Origin: JAUVPB01 sp965223695
GTDB taxonomy: Bacteria; Actinomycetota; Thermoleophilia; Gaiellales; Gaiellaceae
Assembly: GCA_965223695.1 (NCBI GenBank)
Contig: CBDCXJ010000005.1
Coordinates: forward strand, 58,883 to 122,882
Reading direction: 5' to 3'
Length of the DNA stretch: 64,000 nucleotides
Of the stretch, positions 1-8,649 are shown piece by piece. The notes below the pieces were generated by a model that was not told where the DNA came from, did no database searches, and worked only from the letters and a program-made list of their open reading frames with translations. Every line of letters starts with the position of its first letter. Within the stretch, counting starts at the first letter, position 1. The translations under genes were made by a program, and so were the position numbers.

Positions 1-1
1 C

Positions 2-313
2 ACGGGTCGCTGCGCGGCCGTGCTCTCGACGGGCAAACGCTGCCCGAACACTGTCCTGCCCGGCTCGCGCTATTGCGGCATCTCAGCGCACCAGGAGCTC
101 GCCGCGCGCGAGGCCGCCGGCGAGACGATCGAGCCCGTTGCCGAGGTCGCCGACGACGACCCCGAGCCTTCGGGGGGCGACGCAGAAGTCGCACTGCCCG
201 AAGACGCCGAGCCGACGGCCGACCTCGCTGCAGCCGCAGAGCCGGCCGAGCCAGAAGGCGCAACGGCCGATCTCCAGCCTGACGCGACCACAGAAGCAGA
301 CGAGAGCGCATGA
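2..313 (+). CDS. nusA: 3' end of probable NusA with a C-terminal CCCH zinc-like tail (partial)
   Basis: The frame is open from the window edge and ends in TGA that overlaps the infB start (ATGA). The visible part has a C-x9-C-x10-C-x4-H motif (residues RC, RCPN, GSRYCG, then H) that resembles the small zinc-like C/C/C/H module found as a tail on many bacterial proteins, followed by about 70 residues of acidic, Ala/Glu/Asp-rich low-complexity sequence. The conserved NusA domains are outside the window. NusA is inferred from position immediately upstream of infB, where nusA normally sits; YlxR, the other usual neighbour, is excluded because its motifs are absent. If correct, this is the C-terminus of the transcription elongation/antitermination factor. 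Confidence 0.55.
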   Translation, partial: TGRCAAVLSTGKRCPNTVLPGSRYCGISAHQELAAREAAGETIEPVAEVADDDPEPSGGDAEVALPEDAEPTADLAAAAEPAEPEGATADLQPDATTEADESA

Positions 314-2307
314 CGGACTCCAACGAGCAGCCAGAGTCCGACGAGAAGAAGCCCGGGCGGCCCGTCAGACCCCGGCACGGGCGTCCGAGTCAGGGCAAGC
401 GTCGCGTCGTTATCGACCAGCCCACGCAGCGTGGCCGACCAGATCAGCGGCGTGACATACCGACCGTCCCCAAGCCCGAGAAGCCAGCGCAGCCTGTCTC
501 CGAGCCGACCGGGCCGGTAGGGGTAGCTTCGGGCGCCACCGTCAAGGAGCTATCGGCTGCGTTCGGCACGCCGGTGCCCGAGATCATCAAGATCATGATG
601 GACGTCGGCGAGATGGTAACGATCACGCAGAGCCTGGGCGACGATTCGATCGAGCTGCTCGCGACCGAGCTAGGGCGCGAGGTCTCGATCACCCAGGCCG
701 CCGAGGAGGAACCCGACGAGGAGGTCTACGACGACGCTCCCGAGGACCTTGTTGCGCGCCCGCCTGTGATCACGATCATGGGACACGTCGACCACGGCAA
801 GACGACGCTGCTCGACGCAATTCGCGAGAGCACGATCGCCGAGTCGGAGGCGGGCGGCATCACGCAGCACATCGGCGCGTACCAGGTCGAGCACGACGGG
901 CGCACGATGACCTTCCTCGATACGCCCGGCCACGAAGCGTTCACCGCGCTGCGTGCACGCGGCGCGAAGGTCACGGACATCGCCGTGCTTGTCGTCGCTG
1001 CCGATGACGGCGTCAAGCCGCAGACCGAGGAGTCGATTAGCCATGCGCGGGCGGCCGAGGTGCCGATTCTGATCGCCGTGAACAAGATGGATCGCCCGGA
1101 CGCCAATCCCCAGCGGGTGCGCCAGGAGCTCGTAGCACACGAGCTGCAGCCTGAAGACTGGGGCGGCGACACCCAGTACGCCGACGTCTCGGCGAAGACC
1201 GGTGAGAACCTCGACGAGCTGCTCGACAAGATCCTGCTCGTCGCCGACGCCGAGCTCGAATGCAAGGCCAACCCGGATGCATACGCGTCCGGGACGATCA
1301 TCGAGAGCCGCCTCGAGGTCGGGCGTGGGCCCGTGGCGACGATGCTCATACAGCGCGGAACGTTGCGCGTTGGCGATGCGCTCGTCGCGGGTGATGCGTG
1401 GGGGCGCGTGCGCGCCCTGCACGACTTCCATGGCGAGCGGATCAAAGAGGCTGGGCCGGGCACGCCGGTCGAGATCATCGGACTCGACCGACCGCCGATC
1501 GCGGGCGAGCACGTTCGCGGCGTCGAGCACGAGCGCCAGGCGCGTCAGCTTGCGGCTTCCCGCGAGCAGCGGCTTCGTGCCGAGGGGCTCGCGCGGCAGG
1601 CGAAGAAGGGCGTCGCGCTCGAGGATCTCTTCTCGCAGATTGGCGAGGGCGAGGTTCAGGCGCTCAACGTGATTGTCAAGGGCGACGTGCAGGGCTCCGT
1701 CGAGGCAGTCGCGTCCGAGCTCGCCAAGATCGAGCACCCCGAGGTCGGAGTCGATGTTCTTCACACCGGCATCGGCGGCATCTCCGAGAGCGACGTCCAC
1801 CTCGCGGCAGCCTCGAACGCACTCGTCGTCGGCTTCAACGTGCAGCCCAACGCCGAGGCGCGAGCACTCGCGAAACGTGAAGGAGTCGATCTGCGGACGT
1901 ACCGCGTGATCTACGAGCTGACTGACGAGATCGAGCGAGCGCTCTCGGGCATGCTCGCGCCGCAACAGGTCGAGGAAGTCATCGGCGAGGCCGAGGTGCG
2001 TGAGCTCTTCCGCATATCGAGACTCGGCGTGATCGCGGGTTGCTACGTCACCGATGGCGTCATTCGCCGTAGCGCCGACGTGCGCGTTGTGCGCGACGGT
2101 GCCGTCGTGTACGAGACAACTCTCGCCAGTCTCAAGCGGTTCAAGGACGACGTCCGCGAAGTGCAAGAGGGCTTCGAATGCGGGATCCAGCTCGAGGGCT
2201 TCAACGACGTCAAGCAAGAGGACGTGTTGCAGTTCTACGAGACGAAGGAGATCGAACGAGATCTCTCGTCCGCAACAGCGAGCGCTACCGCCGCCGACGC
2301 TGAGTAG
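310..2307 (+). CDS. infB: Translation initiation factor IF-2
   Basis: GTPase that delivers initiator fMet-tRNA to the 30S subunit and promotes subunit joining. The N-terminal IF2_N domain is at about residues 75-135. G-domain motifs are GHVDHGKT (158-165), DTPGHE (204-209), NKMD (258-261) and SAK (294-296), followed by domains II, III and the fMet-tRNA-binding C2 domain. At 665 residues it is short for an actinobacterial IF-2 (often 900-1000) because the basic/Pro-rich N-terminal extension is only about 70 residues. The ATG overlaps the upstream stop (ATGA), so it is translationally coupled to the probable nusA. ylxP, rbfA and nrnA follow as in the classical nusA-infB operon. Confidence 0.97.
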   Translation: MTDSNEQPESDEKKPGRPVRPRHGRPSQGKRRVVIDQPTQRGRPDQRRDIPTVPKPEKPAQPVSEPTGPVGVASGATVKELSAAFGTPVPEIIKIMMDVGEMVTITQSLGDDSIELLATELGREVSITQAAEEEPDEEVYDDAPEDLVARPPVITIMGHVDHGKTTLLDAIRESTIAESEAGGITQHIGAYQVEHDGRTMTFLDTPGHEAFTALRARGAKVTDIAVLVVAADDGVKPQTEESISHARAAEVPILIAVNKMDRPDANPQRVRQELVAHELQPEDWGGDTQYADVSAKTGENLDELLDKILLVADAELECKANPDAYASGTIIESRLEVGRGPVATMLIQRGTLRVGDALVAGDAWGRVRALHDFHGERIKEAGPGTPVEIIGLDRPPIAGEHVRGVEHERQARQLAASREQRLRAEGLARQAKKGVALEDLFSQIGEGEVQALNVIVKGDVQGSVEAVASELAKIEHPEVGVDVLHTGIGGISESDVHLAAASNALVVGFNVQPNAEARALAKREGVDLRTYRVIYELTDEIERALSGMLAPQQVEEVIGEAEVRELFRISRLGVIAGCYVTDGVIRRSADVRVVRDGAVVYETTLASLKRFKDDVREVQEGFECGIQLEGFNDVKQEDVLQFYETKEIERDLSSATASATAADAE

Positions 2308-2314
2308 CTAAGGC

Positions 2315-2623
2315 ATGAGCGCCGGCTACGTCGGCATTCTCTCTGCGGAGCTGCACTTCCCCGAGAGCGGCTCTCTCAAGACGAAACGCAAGGACGTCAA
2401 GTCGGCGAAGGCGCAACTCGTCCAGAGGTTCCATGTCGCCGTCGCCGAAGTCGACCACCACGACACCTGGCAGCGCTCACGTCTCACGGTCAGCTGCGTT
2501 GGCCGTACACACGCCGACGCGGCGAGCGTTCTCGAGAGCGTCGAGCGATTCCTCTACGCGGGGCCCTACGAGACGGCGATCGTTCAGCGCGAGGTGGGGA
2601 GGGCCGACGACTGGTCAGCCTGA
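2315..2623 (+). CDS. ylxP: DUF503 (YlxP-like) protein
   Basis: A 102-residue protein that fits the DUF503 family, recognisable by the N-terminal strand followed by SLKxKR and a KxxKxxLxxRFxVAVAEVD-type segment (residues about 20-47). The family is almost always encoded between infB and rbfA, as here. Its biochemical role is not established; ribosome-associated function is suspected only from context. It starts 7 nt after the infB stop and ends 16 nt before rbfA, so it is almost certainly co-transcribed. Confidence 0.9.
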   Translation: MSAGYVGILSAELHFPESGSLKTKRKDVKSAKAQLVQRFHVAVAEVDHHDTWQRSRLTVSCVGRTHADAASVLESVERFLYAGPYETAIVQREVGRADDWSA

Positions 2624-2639
2624 CCCCTAGCTCAGCGCC

Positions 2640-2999
2640 ATGAGCGGGCGAATGCGACGCATCGACGAGCTGCTGCGAGAGGTGGTCTCGGAGAGCGTCG
2701 GCGCCCTGGGCGAGAAGCAGATCGGCTTCGTAACCGTCACCGCTGTGCGCACGAGCCCAGACCTGCGCGCGGCGACGGTCTACGTGAGCATTCTCGGCGC
2801 CGAAGGGGAGCGTGACAACGTGCTTGCGGCGCTCGAGCGCGCACGTGTCCCGATCCAGCAAAAGATCAATCGCGAGCTGCGCATGAAGAGGACTCCCGTG
2901 TTGCGGTTCGAGTACGATCAGTCGGTAGAGTCCGGCGCGCGGCTGAGCAAGTTGCTCGATGAGCTAGAGCCGGAAGACCACGATGAGCCCGACGACTGA
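2640..2999 (+). CDS. rbfA: 30S ribosome-binding factor A
   Basis: RbfA binds the 30S subunit near helix 45/h1 of 16S rRNA and helps late maturation, including 5' end processing and cold adaptation. The 119-residue length and single KH-like fold are typical: the N-terminal RM-R-IDELLREVVSE helix, the TxVxTSPDLRAATVYVS strand region (about 36-50), and the C-terminal RxTPVLRFEYDQSVE segment (about 83-98). The gene lies between ylxP and nrnA; its last 17 nt overlap the start of nrnA, implying coupling. Confidence 0.95.
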   Translation: MSGRMRRIDELLREVVSESVGALGEKQIGFVTVTAVRTSPDLRAATVYVSILGAEGERDNVLAALERARVPIQQKINRELRMKRTPVLRFEYDQSVESGARLSKLLDELEPEDHDEPDD

Positions 3000-3981
3000 C
3001 CTCGATGCGATCGTGCACGCGCTGCGCGAGGCCCCGCGCGTGCTTGTGGTCACGCATGAAAGCCCTGACGGCGATGCCCTCGGCTCGTTGCTGGCGACGA
3101 AGCTGGCTTGCGAGTCGCTGGGCAAGGACGTGCGCGCCTACCTCACGCCGGAGACCGGGTTGCCTCGCGAGTACGGGTTCATGGCGCTCGACGACGTGGT
3201 CCGCGCCCCACCCGACGATTGTGAGGAGCTCGTACTAGTAGCACTCGACTGCGCCAACGCGCGTCGCGTCGGCCCCGACGAGTCTGTGCTCGAGCGCGCC
3301 TCTGCCGTGCTCAACATCGACCACCATCACGACAACACTCGCTTCGGCGATGTGAACCTGGTCGTCGACGACGCCTCGTCGACGGCCGAGATCCTCGCCG
3401 ACGTGTTCCGCGGGCTCGATGTCGAATTCACAAAGGCTCTCGCCGAGGCCCTGTACATCGGAATCGTCACCGACACAGGGCGCTTTCAGTACACGAACAC
3501 GACGCCCAAGACGCTCCGGCTCGCCGCGAAGCTTCTCGAGCTGGGCGCCGATGCACAGCGGATCTTCCAGGACGTCTACGAGAGCGTCGAGCTCGCCAAG
3601 CTGCGGCTGCTGGCCCGCACGCTCGACAACATTCGCATCTATGACGAGGGGCGATTGATCATCTCCTCGCTCGGTCGCGACGACTTTGCACAGGCCGGTG
3701 CCGAGGAGCCGGCCGCGGAGGGCATCATCGACTATCTGCGCGCCATTGCTGGCACCGAGATGGTCTCGCTGATCCGTGAGCCGCCGCTCGACGGCTCGCT
3801 GCCCCCGCGCAAGGTCAGCCTGCGCTCGACCAATGCTGGCATCAACGTCTCGGCGATCGCGCGGGAGTTCGGCGGCGGTGGACACAGGCAGGCAGCCGGG
3901 TTCTCGACCGATCGCGACGTCGAAGACCTCGTCACAGCCATCGAAGAGCTCTACCGCGGGCAACTGGAGCGCGCGGCCTAG
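2983..3981 (+). CDS. nrnA: Bifunctional oligoribonuclease/PAP phosphatase NrnA (DHH-DHHA1)
   Basis: DHH-family phosphoesterase that degrades short oligoribonucleotides (nanoRNA) and dephosphorylates 3'-phosphoadenosine-5'-phosphate. Metal-binding motifs are visible: HESPDGDA near residue 25, the DHHHDN signature near residue 108, and the DHHA1 glycine-rich GGGGHRQAAG motif near residue 293. Length (332) is normal for NrnA. Actinobacteria also have Orn, so this may serve mainly in PAP turnover. The ATG lies inside the 3' end of rbfA; truB follows after 10 nt. Confidence 0.93.
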   Translation: MSPTTDLDAIVHALREAPRVLVVTHESPDGDALGSLLATKLACESLGKDVRAYLTPETGLPREYGFMALDDVVRAPPDDCEELVLVALDCANARRVGPDESVLERASAVLNIDHHHDNTRFGDVNLVVDDASSTAEILADVFRGLDVEFTKALAEALYIGIVTDTGRFQYTNTTPKTLRLAAKLLELGADAQRIFQDVYESVELAKLRLLARTLDNIRIYDEGRLIISSLGRDDFAQAGAEEPAAEGIIDYLRAIAGTEMVSLIREPPLDGSLPPRKVSLRSTNAGINVSAIAREFGGGGHRQAAGFSTDRDVEDLVTAIEELYRGQLERAA

Positions 3982-3991
3982 ATCGGTGGCC

Positions 3992-4849
3992 ATGCAGCTC
4001 GACGAGACCCGAGAGCGTCTCCAGCGGGCGAGTGGCCTCGTTCTCGTCGACAAGCCGTCGGGCCCGTCGTCACACACCGTCGTTCGCGCGACGGCGCAGG
4101 GACTCATGCGCGGCCGAACGGCCCGGGAAGGTAGCGCGACACGCCTGAAGGCTGGACATGCGGGGACGCTCGACCCCGCCGCCAGCGGGCTTCTCCTCGT
4201 CCTGGTCGGCCCCTCGACACGACTCGCCCGCTACCTGGTCGGACTCGACAAGCGCTACCGCACCGAGATCCAGCTCGGGCAAACCACGACGACAGGCGAC
4301 GCCGAGGGAGAGCCACTCGAGCGCACACCGATACCGCCGCCCGACACGCTTCCGGCCGCGCTCATCGGCGAGCTCGAGCTACCCGTGCCCGCCGCCTCGG
4401 CCGTGAAGATCGACGGAGAGCGGGCCTATGCGCGCCACCGCCGGGGCGAGCAGATCGAGATGCCAACACGTACGTCGCGTATCGACTCGGTTGAGGTCGT
4501 CGCAGCCTCGAGCGATTGCGTCACCCTTGACCTCGACGTGTCGAGCGGCACCTATATCCGAGCCATCGCCGAGCACATCGGCGGGCACTGCCGGTCGATC
4601 CGCCGCCTATCGGTAGGCGGCTTTCGCGTCGACGACAGCGACGCGGAGTCGGTGCTCGCACCGCTCGAGGCGCTTGCGTTCCTCCCGCGAGTCGAGCTGA
4701 CGAGTGACGGGGCCGAGGCACTCCGACACGGGCGCCAGATTGCGTGCGAGGGCAGCGGTGTCGCCTGTGCGAGGCACGCCGGCGAGCTCGTCGCAGTGAT
4801 CAACTGCACGGCGGGTCTCGCTCGACCCCAGACCGTGATCGCGCCGTGA
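3992..4849 (+). CDS. truB: tRNA pseudouridine-55 synthase TruB
   Basis: Makes pseudouridine 55 in the T-loop of tRNAs. The TruB catalytic motif GHAGTLDPAASG (Asp nucleophile) and the downstream KRYR and SGTYIRAIAEHIG motifs are all present. The ATG at 3992 begins a 285-residue protein with the usual short lead into LVLVDKPSGPSSH; an in-frame GTG two codons upstream (3986) cannot be excluded. The stop overlaps the ribF start as GTGA, so the two are coupled, the common truB-ribF arrangement. Confidence 0.95.
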   Translation: MQLDETRERLQRASGLVLVDKPSGPSSHTVVRATAQGLMRGRTAREGSATRLKAGHAGTLDPAASGLLLVLVGPSTRLARYLVGLDKRYRTEIQLGQTTTTGDAEGEPLERTPIPPPDTLPAALIGELELPVPAASAVKIDGERAYARHRRGEQIEMPTRTSRIDSVEVVAASSDCVTLDLDVSSGTYIRAIAEHIGGHCRSIRRLSVGGFRVDDSDAESVLAPLEALAFLPRVELTSDGAEALRHGRQIACEGSGVACARHAGELVAVINCTAGLARPQTVIAP

Positions 4850-5712
4850 TCGTCGTCCGCGACGTCTCCGAGCTCGAGAGCGAGGCCCGCGCCGTCGCGA
4901 TTGGCGTCTTCGACGGCGTTCACAAGGGCCACCAGGCCGTGATCCGTGCGTGCGTCGAAAGCGAGCGACGAGCGACGGTCATCACGTTCGAGCCCCACCC
5001 ACGAATTGTCCTGGGCTACGACGTACAGCTCGTCTGCCCACTCGAGCGACGGATCGAGCTGATCGGCGACTGCGACGTGGACGAGGTGCTCGTCGTCGAG
5101 TTCACTCCCGAGCTCTCACGTCTCACGCCCGAGCAGTTCGCGCAGGCAGTGCTCGAGCCGGTAGGCGCCGAGAGCATCCACGTGGGCGCCGACTTCCGCT
5201 TCGGCCACGGACGACGGGGCGACGTCGAGGTTCTGCGCGGCCTAGGCTACCCCGTCGCGGCGGTGCCCGTTGTCCCGGGGGTGAGCTCGAGCGAGATCCG
5301 CGCATCGGTCCTCGAAGGTGACGTAGCGCGGGCCGCAGGCATGCTCGGGCGGCCCTTCGAGCTTGCTGGCGAGGTGGTGGTCGGCGATCGCCGCGGCGGC
5401 ACGCTCGGTTTCCCAACGGCGAACCTGGCCGTCGGGCCGACGCTGCTGGTTCCCGCTTACGGCATCTATGCGGGCTCCGCGCTCGAGCGGCGAGCGGCGA
5501 TCTCGGTGGGTGTCAACCCTCACTACGGCGGCACCGAGCGTCGGATCGAGGCGCACCTGATCGACTTCAGAGGCGATCTGTACGGCACGAGTCTTCGCCT
5601 CGAGCTCTGGAGGCGGCTGCGAGGCGAACGGGCGTTCGACAACGAGCAGGCACTGATCGAGCAGATCGCGCGCGACGTGGCCGACGTTCGTGCGGTCGAG
5701 CGGCCGGCCTAG
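4846..5712 (+). CDS. ribF: Bifunctional riboflavin kinase/FMN adenylyltransferase
   Basis: Converts riboflavin to FMN and FMN to FAD. The N-terminal adenylyltransferase domain begins AIGVFDGVHKGH near residue 20, continues with TFEPHP (about 48) and ends with the VSSSEIRASVLEGDV segment (about 145-160). The C-terminal flavokinase domain carries GDRRGGTLGFPTANL (about 183-197). The GTG start at 4846 overlaps the truB stop; the longer upstream reading frame lies wholly inside truB. At 288 residues it is slightly short but contains both domains. Confidence 0.95.
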   Translation: MIVVRDVSELESEARAVAIGVFDGVHKGHQAVIRACVESERRATVITFEPHPRIVLGYDVQLVCPLERRIELIGDCDVDEVLVVEFTPELSRLTPEQFAQAVLEPVGAESIHVGADFRFGHGRRGDVEVLRGLGYPVAAVPVVPGVSSSEIRASVLEGDVARAAGMLGRPFELAGEVVVGDRRGGTLGFPTANLAVGPTLLVPAYGIYAGSALERRAAISVGVNPHYGGTERRIEAHLIDFRGDLYGTSLRLELWRRLRGERAFDNEQALIEQIARDVADVRAVERPA

Positions 5713-5781
5713 ATGGCCGATTCCACGACAACGTGGGTCGGGGTCACGACGATCCCCGGGAGCCGTCAGCCATGCGGCTGC

Positions 5782-5787
5782 TAGCCT
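5782..5787 (+). promoter_or_regulatory. -10-like TAGCCT box before rpsO
   Basis: TAGCCT ends 10 nt before the rpsO ATG, in the 85-bp gap after ribF. The -35 region is not recognisable. Consistent with leaderless transcription seen at other starts in this window, but one of the weaker examples. Confidence 0.35.
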
Positions 5788-5797
5788 TTTGGGCTGT

Positions 5798-6067
5798 ATG
5801 AGCATCACGACAGAGCGCAAGCAAGAGGTTCGCAGCGCACACGCTCGACACGCGACCGACACCGGCTCGACCGAGGTTCAGGTCGCCGTCCTGACAGAGC
5901 GAATCAACAACCTCACGACACATCTCAACCAGCATCGGAAGGACCACCACACCCGACGCGGGCTGCTCAAGCTCGTTGGGCGCCGACGCAGGTTGCTCCA
6001 GTACCTGGAGCGGAAGGACGTTGAGAAGTACAGGGCGCTTATTCAAGAGCTAGGCCTACGGCGATAG
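5798..6067 (+). CDS. rpsO: 30S ribosomal protein S15
   Basis: Primary rRNA-binding protein of the 30S platform, bound to helices 20-22 of 16S rRNA. The 89-residue length is exact for the family, and the four-helix signature is visible (GSTEVQVAVLTERINNLTTHL, then KDHHTRRGLLKLVGRRRRLLQYL). The ATG at 5798 gives the canonical MSITTERK start; an upstream extension in frame is spurious. rpsO precedes pnp, the conserved rpsO-pnp pair, with two hairpins between them. Confidence 0.97.
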   Translation: MSITTERKQEVRSAHARHATDTGSTEVQVAVLTERINNLTTHLNQHRKDHHTRRGLLKLVGRRRRLLQYLERKDVEKYRALIQELGLRR

Positions 6068-6074
6068 CGCCGTA
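6057..6074 (+). terminator. Hairpin across the rpsO stop codon
   Basis: Perfect 7-bp inverted repeat TACGGCG / CGCCGTA with the loop ATAG containing the rpsO stop codon. There is no T-tract, so it is more likely an RNA processing/stability element than a terminator. Confidence 0.4.
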
Positions 6075-6091
6075 AACCGCGGCCGGGGCGC

Positions 6092-6141
6092 GGTGGAAGT
6101 TTGAGGGAGCTCGCCACAGCGGCCTGCCTCAAACCTCCGCC
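6092..6141 (+). promoter_or_regulatory. Long RNA hairpin in the pnp leader
   Basis: Arms 6092-6106 and 6127-6141 form a 15-bp stem with one G-U pair and one mismatch, closing a 20-nt loop, 30 nt upstream of the pnp start. In E. coli and Streptomyces a hairpin at this same rpsO-pnp position is cut by RNase III and mediates PNPase autoregulation. The same role is inferred here. Confidence 0.65.
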
Positions 6142-6171
6142 TCTGCCTTGAGCCTTTGCGAGAGGAGAGAG

Positions 6172-8649
6172 ATGACGAGTGTTCTTGGAACGAAGCGATC
6201 GGCGACGGCGTCGATCGGCGGACGTGATGTCGTGTTCGAAACAGGTCAGCTGGCCAAGCAGGCCGACGGGGCCGTGCTCGTTCAGCGGGGCGACACCGTC
6301 GTGCTGGCGACGGCGCAGGGCCGCCTCGAGGGTCGAGATGTCGATTTCTTCCCACTGACGGTCGACGTTGAAGAGAAGATGTACGCGGCCGGAAAGATCC
6401 CCGGCGGCTTCTTCAAGCGCGAGGGACGCGCGAACGAGCGGGCGATTCTTAACGCCCGCATGATCGATCGTCCGATCAGGCCGCTGTGGCCCAGCGGCTA
6501 CAAGAGCGAGGTCCACGTGATCATCACGGTCATCTCGACCGACCGGATCCACGCACACGACACGCTCGCCATCAACGGTGCGTCGGCGGCGCTGATGATC
6601 TCGTCGCTTCCGTTTCTCGGGCCGATCGGCGCAGTCCGTATCGGCCTCGACGAGAGCGACAACTTCATCGTCGAGCCGACGCTGCCCCAGCTGCTCGAGT
6701 CACGGCTCGACCTGCTCGTCGTTGGCACGCGTGATGCGATCGCGATGGTCGAAGCCGGCGCCGATGAGGTGCCCGAGGACATCCTGCTGACAGCGCTCGA
6801 GCTCGCGCACACCGAGATCCGAGGACTGTGCGACGCGCAAGAAGAGCTGCAGCGTGAGGTGGGCAAGCCCAAGCACATCGACCTCGACACGGTCGACGAG
6901 GTTCGTGGCCGCACCGCTAGCAACATCAGGGAGCGCATCGAGTCGCGCGGGCCCGAGGAGCTCGACGACCTACTCGAGTCCGCCGAGGCCGATCTGTGCC
7001 CGCCGATCACCATGACTTCGACCGAGGACGACGTCGTCCGTCGCCAGCAGGTGCGAGCAGCGCTCGCGACCGTGGCCGACGAGCAGCGACTCGAGGCCGT
7101 CGAGGAGCGTGTGCGGGCGCAGTTCGAATCAGACATCCGCGCGCTGACCGACGCGGAGCAGGACTCGAAGGAGCTGAAGAGCGCAAAACGCAACGTGCTG
7201 CGCGCTCAGGTCAGTGACAGGGTCGATCTGCCGTGGGTGTCGCGCGACAACGGTGGCCCAGACGGCACAACTCAGCAGATGATCAAGCGCGCGATCGATG
7301 GCGTCTACAAGGGGCTCGTGAGGCAGAAGATCGCGGTGGACAAGCGCCGGCCAGACGGTCGCGGCGCCGAGGAGATCCGAGGGGTCGACTGCGATGTGGC
7401 AGTGACGCCACGCACGCACGGCTCGGCGCTCTTCACGCGCGGACAGACGCAGATCTTGACGCTCCTCACGCTGGGGACGGCCAAGGAAGGGCAGCGCATC
7501 GACGACCTCTCGCTCGAGGAAGAGCGGCGCTACATCCACCACTACAACTTCCCGCCGTTCTCGGTCGGAGAGACGGGCTTCATGCGCGGTCCCAAGCGTC
7601 GTGATATCGGCCACGGTGCGCTCGCTCAGAAGGCACTCGAGCCGGTGATTCCCGACGCAGAGGACTTCCCGTACACGATCCGCCTCGTCTCGGAGACCCT
7701 CGAGTCGAACGGCTCCTCGTCGATGGGATCCGTCTGCGGGTCGACCCTTGCACTGCTCGACGCAGGCGTGAAGATTCGGCGACCGGTGGCCGGCATCGCG
7801 ATGGGACTAATCAAGGAAGGCGACGACTACGTCATCCTCACCGACATCCAGGGCGCCGAAGACCACCTCGGCGACATGGACTTCAAGGTGGCCGGCACGC
7901 GCGAGGGCATCACGGCCCTGCAGATGGACATCAAGATCACGGGCGTCACGCGCGAGATCATGAGCAATGCGCTCGAGCAGGCCAAGCGGGCGCGCAACTC
8001 GATCCTCGACACAATGGCCCAGACCCTCGCCGAGGCCCGGGCCGAGCTGCCCGACCACGCTCCGCGCATCACGTCAGTTCAGATTGATCCGGAGCAGATC
8101 GGGTTGATCATCGGCAAGGGCGGCGAGACGATTCGCGCGATCGAGGGCGACCACGATGTCCAGGTCGACATCGAGGAGGACGGCACCGTTCTCATCTACG
8201 CCGTCGAGGGCACGAACGCCGACGCCGCAGCCGACTTCATCCGCAGTCTCACAAGAGAGCCCGAAGCCGGCGACGAGTTCACCGGCAAGGTCGTGCGCAC
8301 CACTGACTTCGGCGCGTTCGTCGAGCTGAAGAAGGGCCTCGACGGGCTCTTGCATATCTCGAATGTCGGGCCCGGGCGCATTGGTCACATCGAAGACGTG
8401 ATGGAACGCGGCGACATGGTCGACGTGACCGTGCTCGAGGTCGACAAGGACCGCGGTCGGATCGCCCTCAAGCTGCTCAACAAGCACGAGGACGGAGCAC
8501 TGGTCTCGCCAGAGGCGCTCGTCGAGCGCGCGAAGGACGCCAGCCCGCGCGAGAACGGCCGCGGGTCAGATGACGGCGGGCGGCGCGAGGGCGGCGGTGG
8601 CGGCGGTCAGCGCCGGCGCAGGCGCCGGAGCGGTGCCCCCCGCGACTAG
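6172..8649 (+). CDS. pnp: Polyribonucleotide nucleotidyltransferase (PNPase)
   Basis: Processive 3'-5' phosphorolytic exoribonuclease of mRNA decay. Two RNase PH domains flank the helical domain; the second carries the GRGAEEIR and ETLESNGSSSMGSVCG segments. A KH domain has GKGG at about 648-651 and an S1 domain covers about 701-775. The tail (last about 30 residues) is Gly/Arg-rich, as in actinobacterial PNPases. ATG 6172 is chosen because it has a purine-rich Shine-Dalgarno (GAGAGGAGAGAG) directly upstream; an in-frame TTG 8 codons earlier would put the SD inside the gene. 825 residues is a little above average because of the tail. Confidence 0.97.
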   Translation: MTSVLGTKRSATASIGGRDVVFETGQLAKQADGAVLVQRGDTVVLATAQGRLEGRDVDFFPLTVDVEEKMYAAGKIPGGFFKREGRANERAILNARMIDRPIRPLWPSGYKSEVHVIITVISTDRIHAHDTLAINGASAALMISSLPFLGPIGAVRIGLDESDNFIVEPTLPQLLESRLDLLVVGTRDAIAMVEAGADEVPEDILLTALELAHTEIRGLCDAQEELQREVGKPKHIDLDTVDEVRGRTASNIRERIESRGPEELDDLLESAEADLCPPITMTSTEDDVVRRQQVRAALATVADEQRLEAVEERVRAQFESDIRALTDAEQDSKELKSAKRNVLRAQVSDRVDLPWVSRDNGGPDGTTQQMIKRAIDGVYKGLVRQKIAVDKRRPDGRGAEEIRGVDCDVAVTPRTHGSALFTRGQTQILTLLTLGTAKEGQRIDDLSLEEERRYIHHYNFPPFSVGETGFMRGPKRRDIGHGALAQKALEPVIPDAEDFPYTIRLVSETLESNGSSSMGSVCGSTLALLDAGVKIRRPVAGIAMGLIKEGDDYVILTDIQGAEDHLGDMDFKVAGTREGITALQMDIKITGVTREIMSNALEQAKRARNSILDTMAQTLAEARAELPDHAPRITSVQIDPEQIGLIIGKGGETIRAIEGDHDVQVDIEEDGTVLIYAVEGTNADAAADFIRSLTREPEAGDEFTGKVVRTTDFGAFVELKKGLDGLLHISNVGPGRIGHIEDVMERGDMVDVTVLEVDKDRGRIALKLLNKHEDGALVSPEALVERAKDASPRENGRGSDDGGRREGGGGGGQRRRRRRSGAPRD

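Noticed and set aside
8570..8632. Upstream ATG start for the geranylgeranyl reductase family gene
   Set aside because: The added residues are an Ala/Gly run read out of frame through the pnp tail; GTG 8633 leads directly to the FAD-binding strand.
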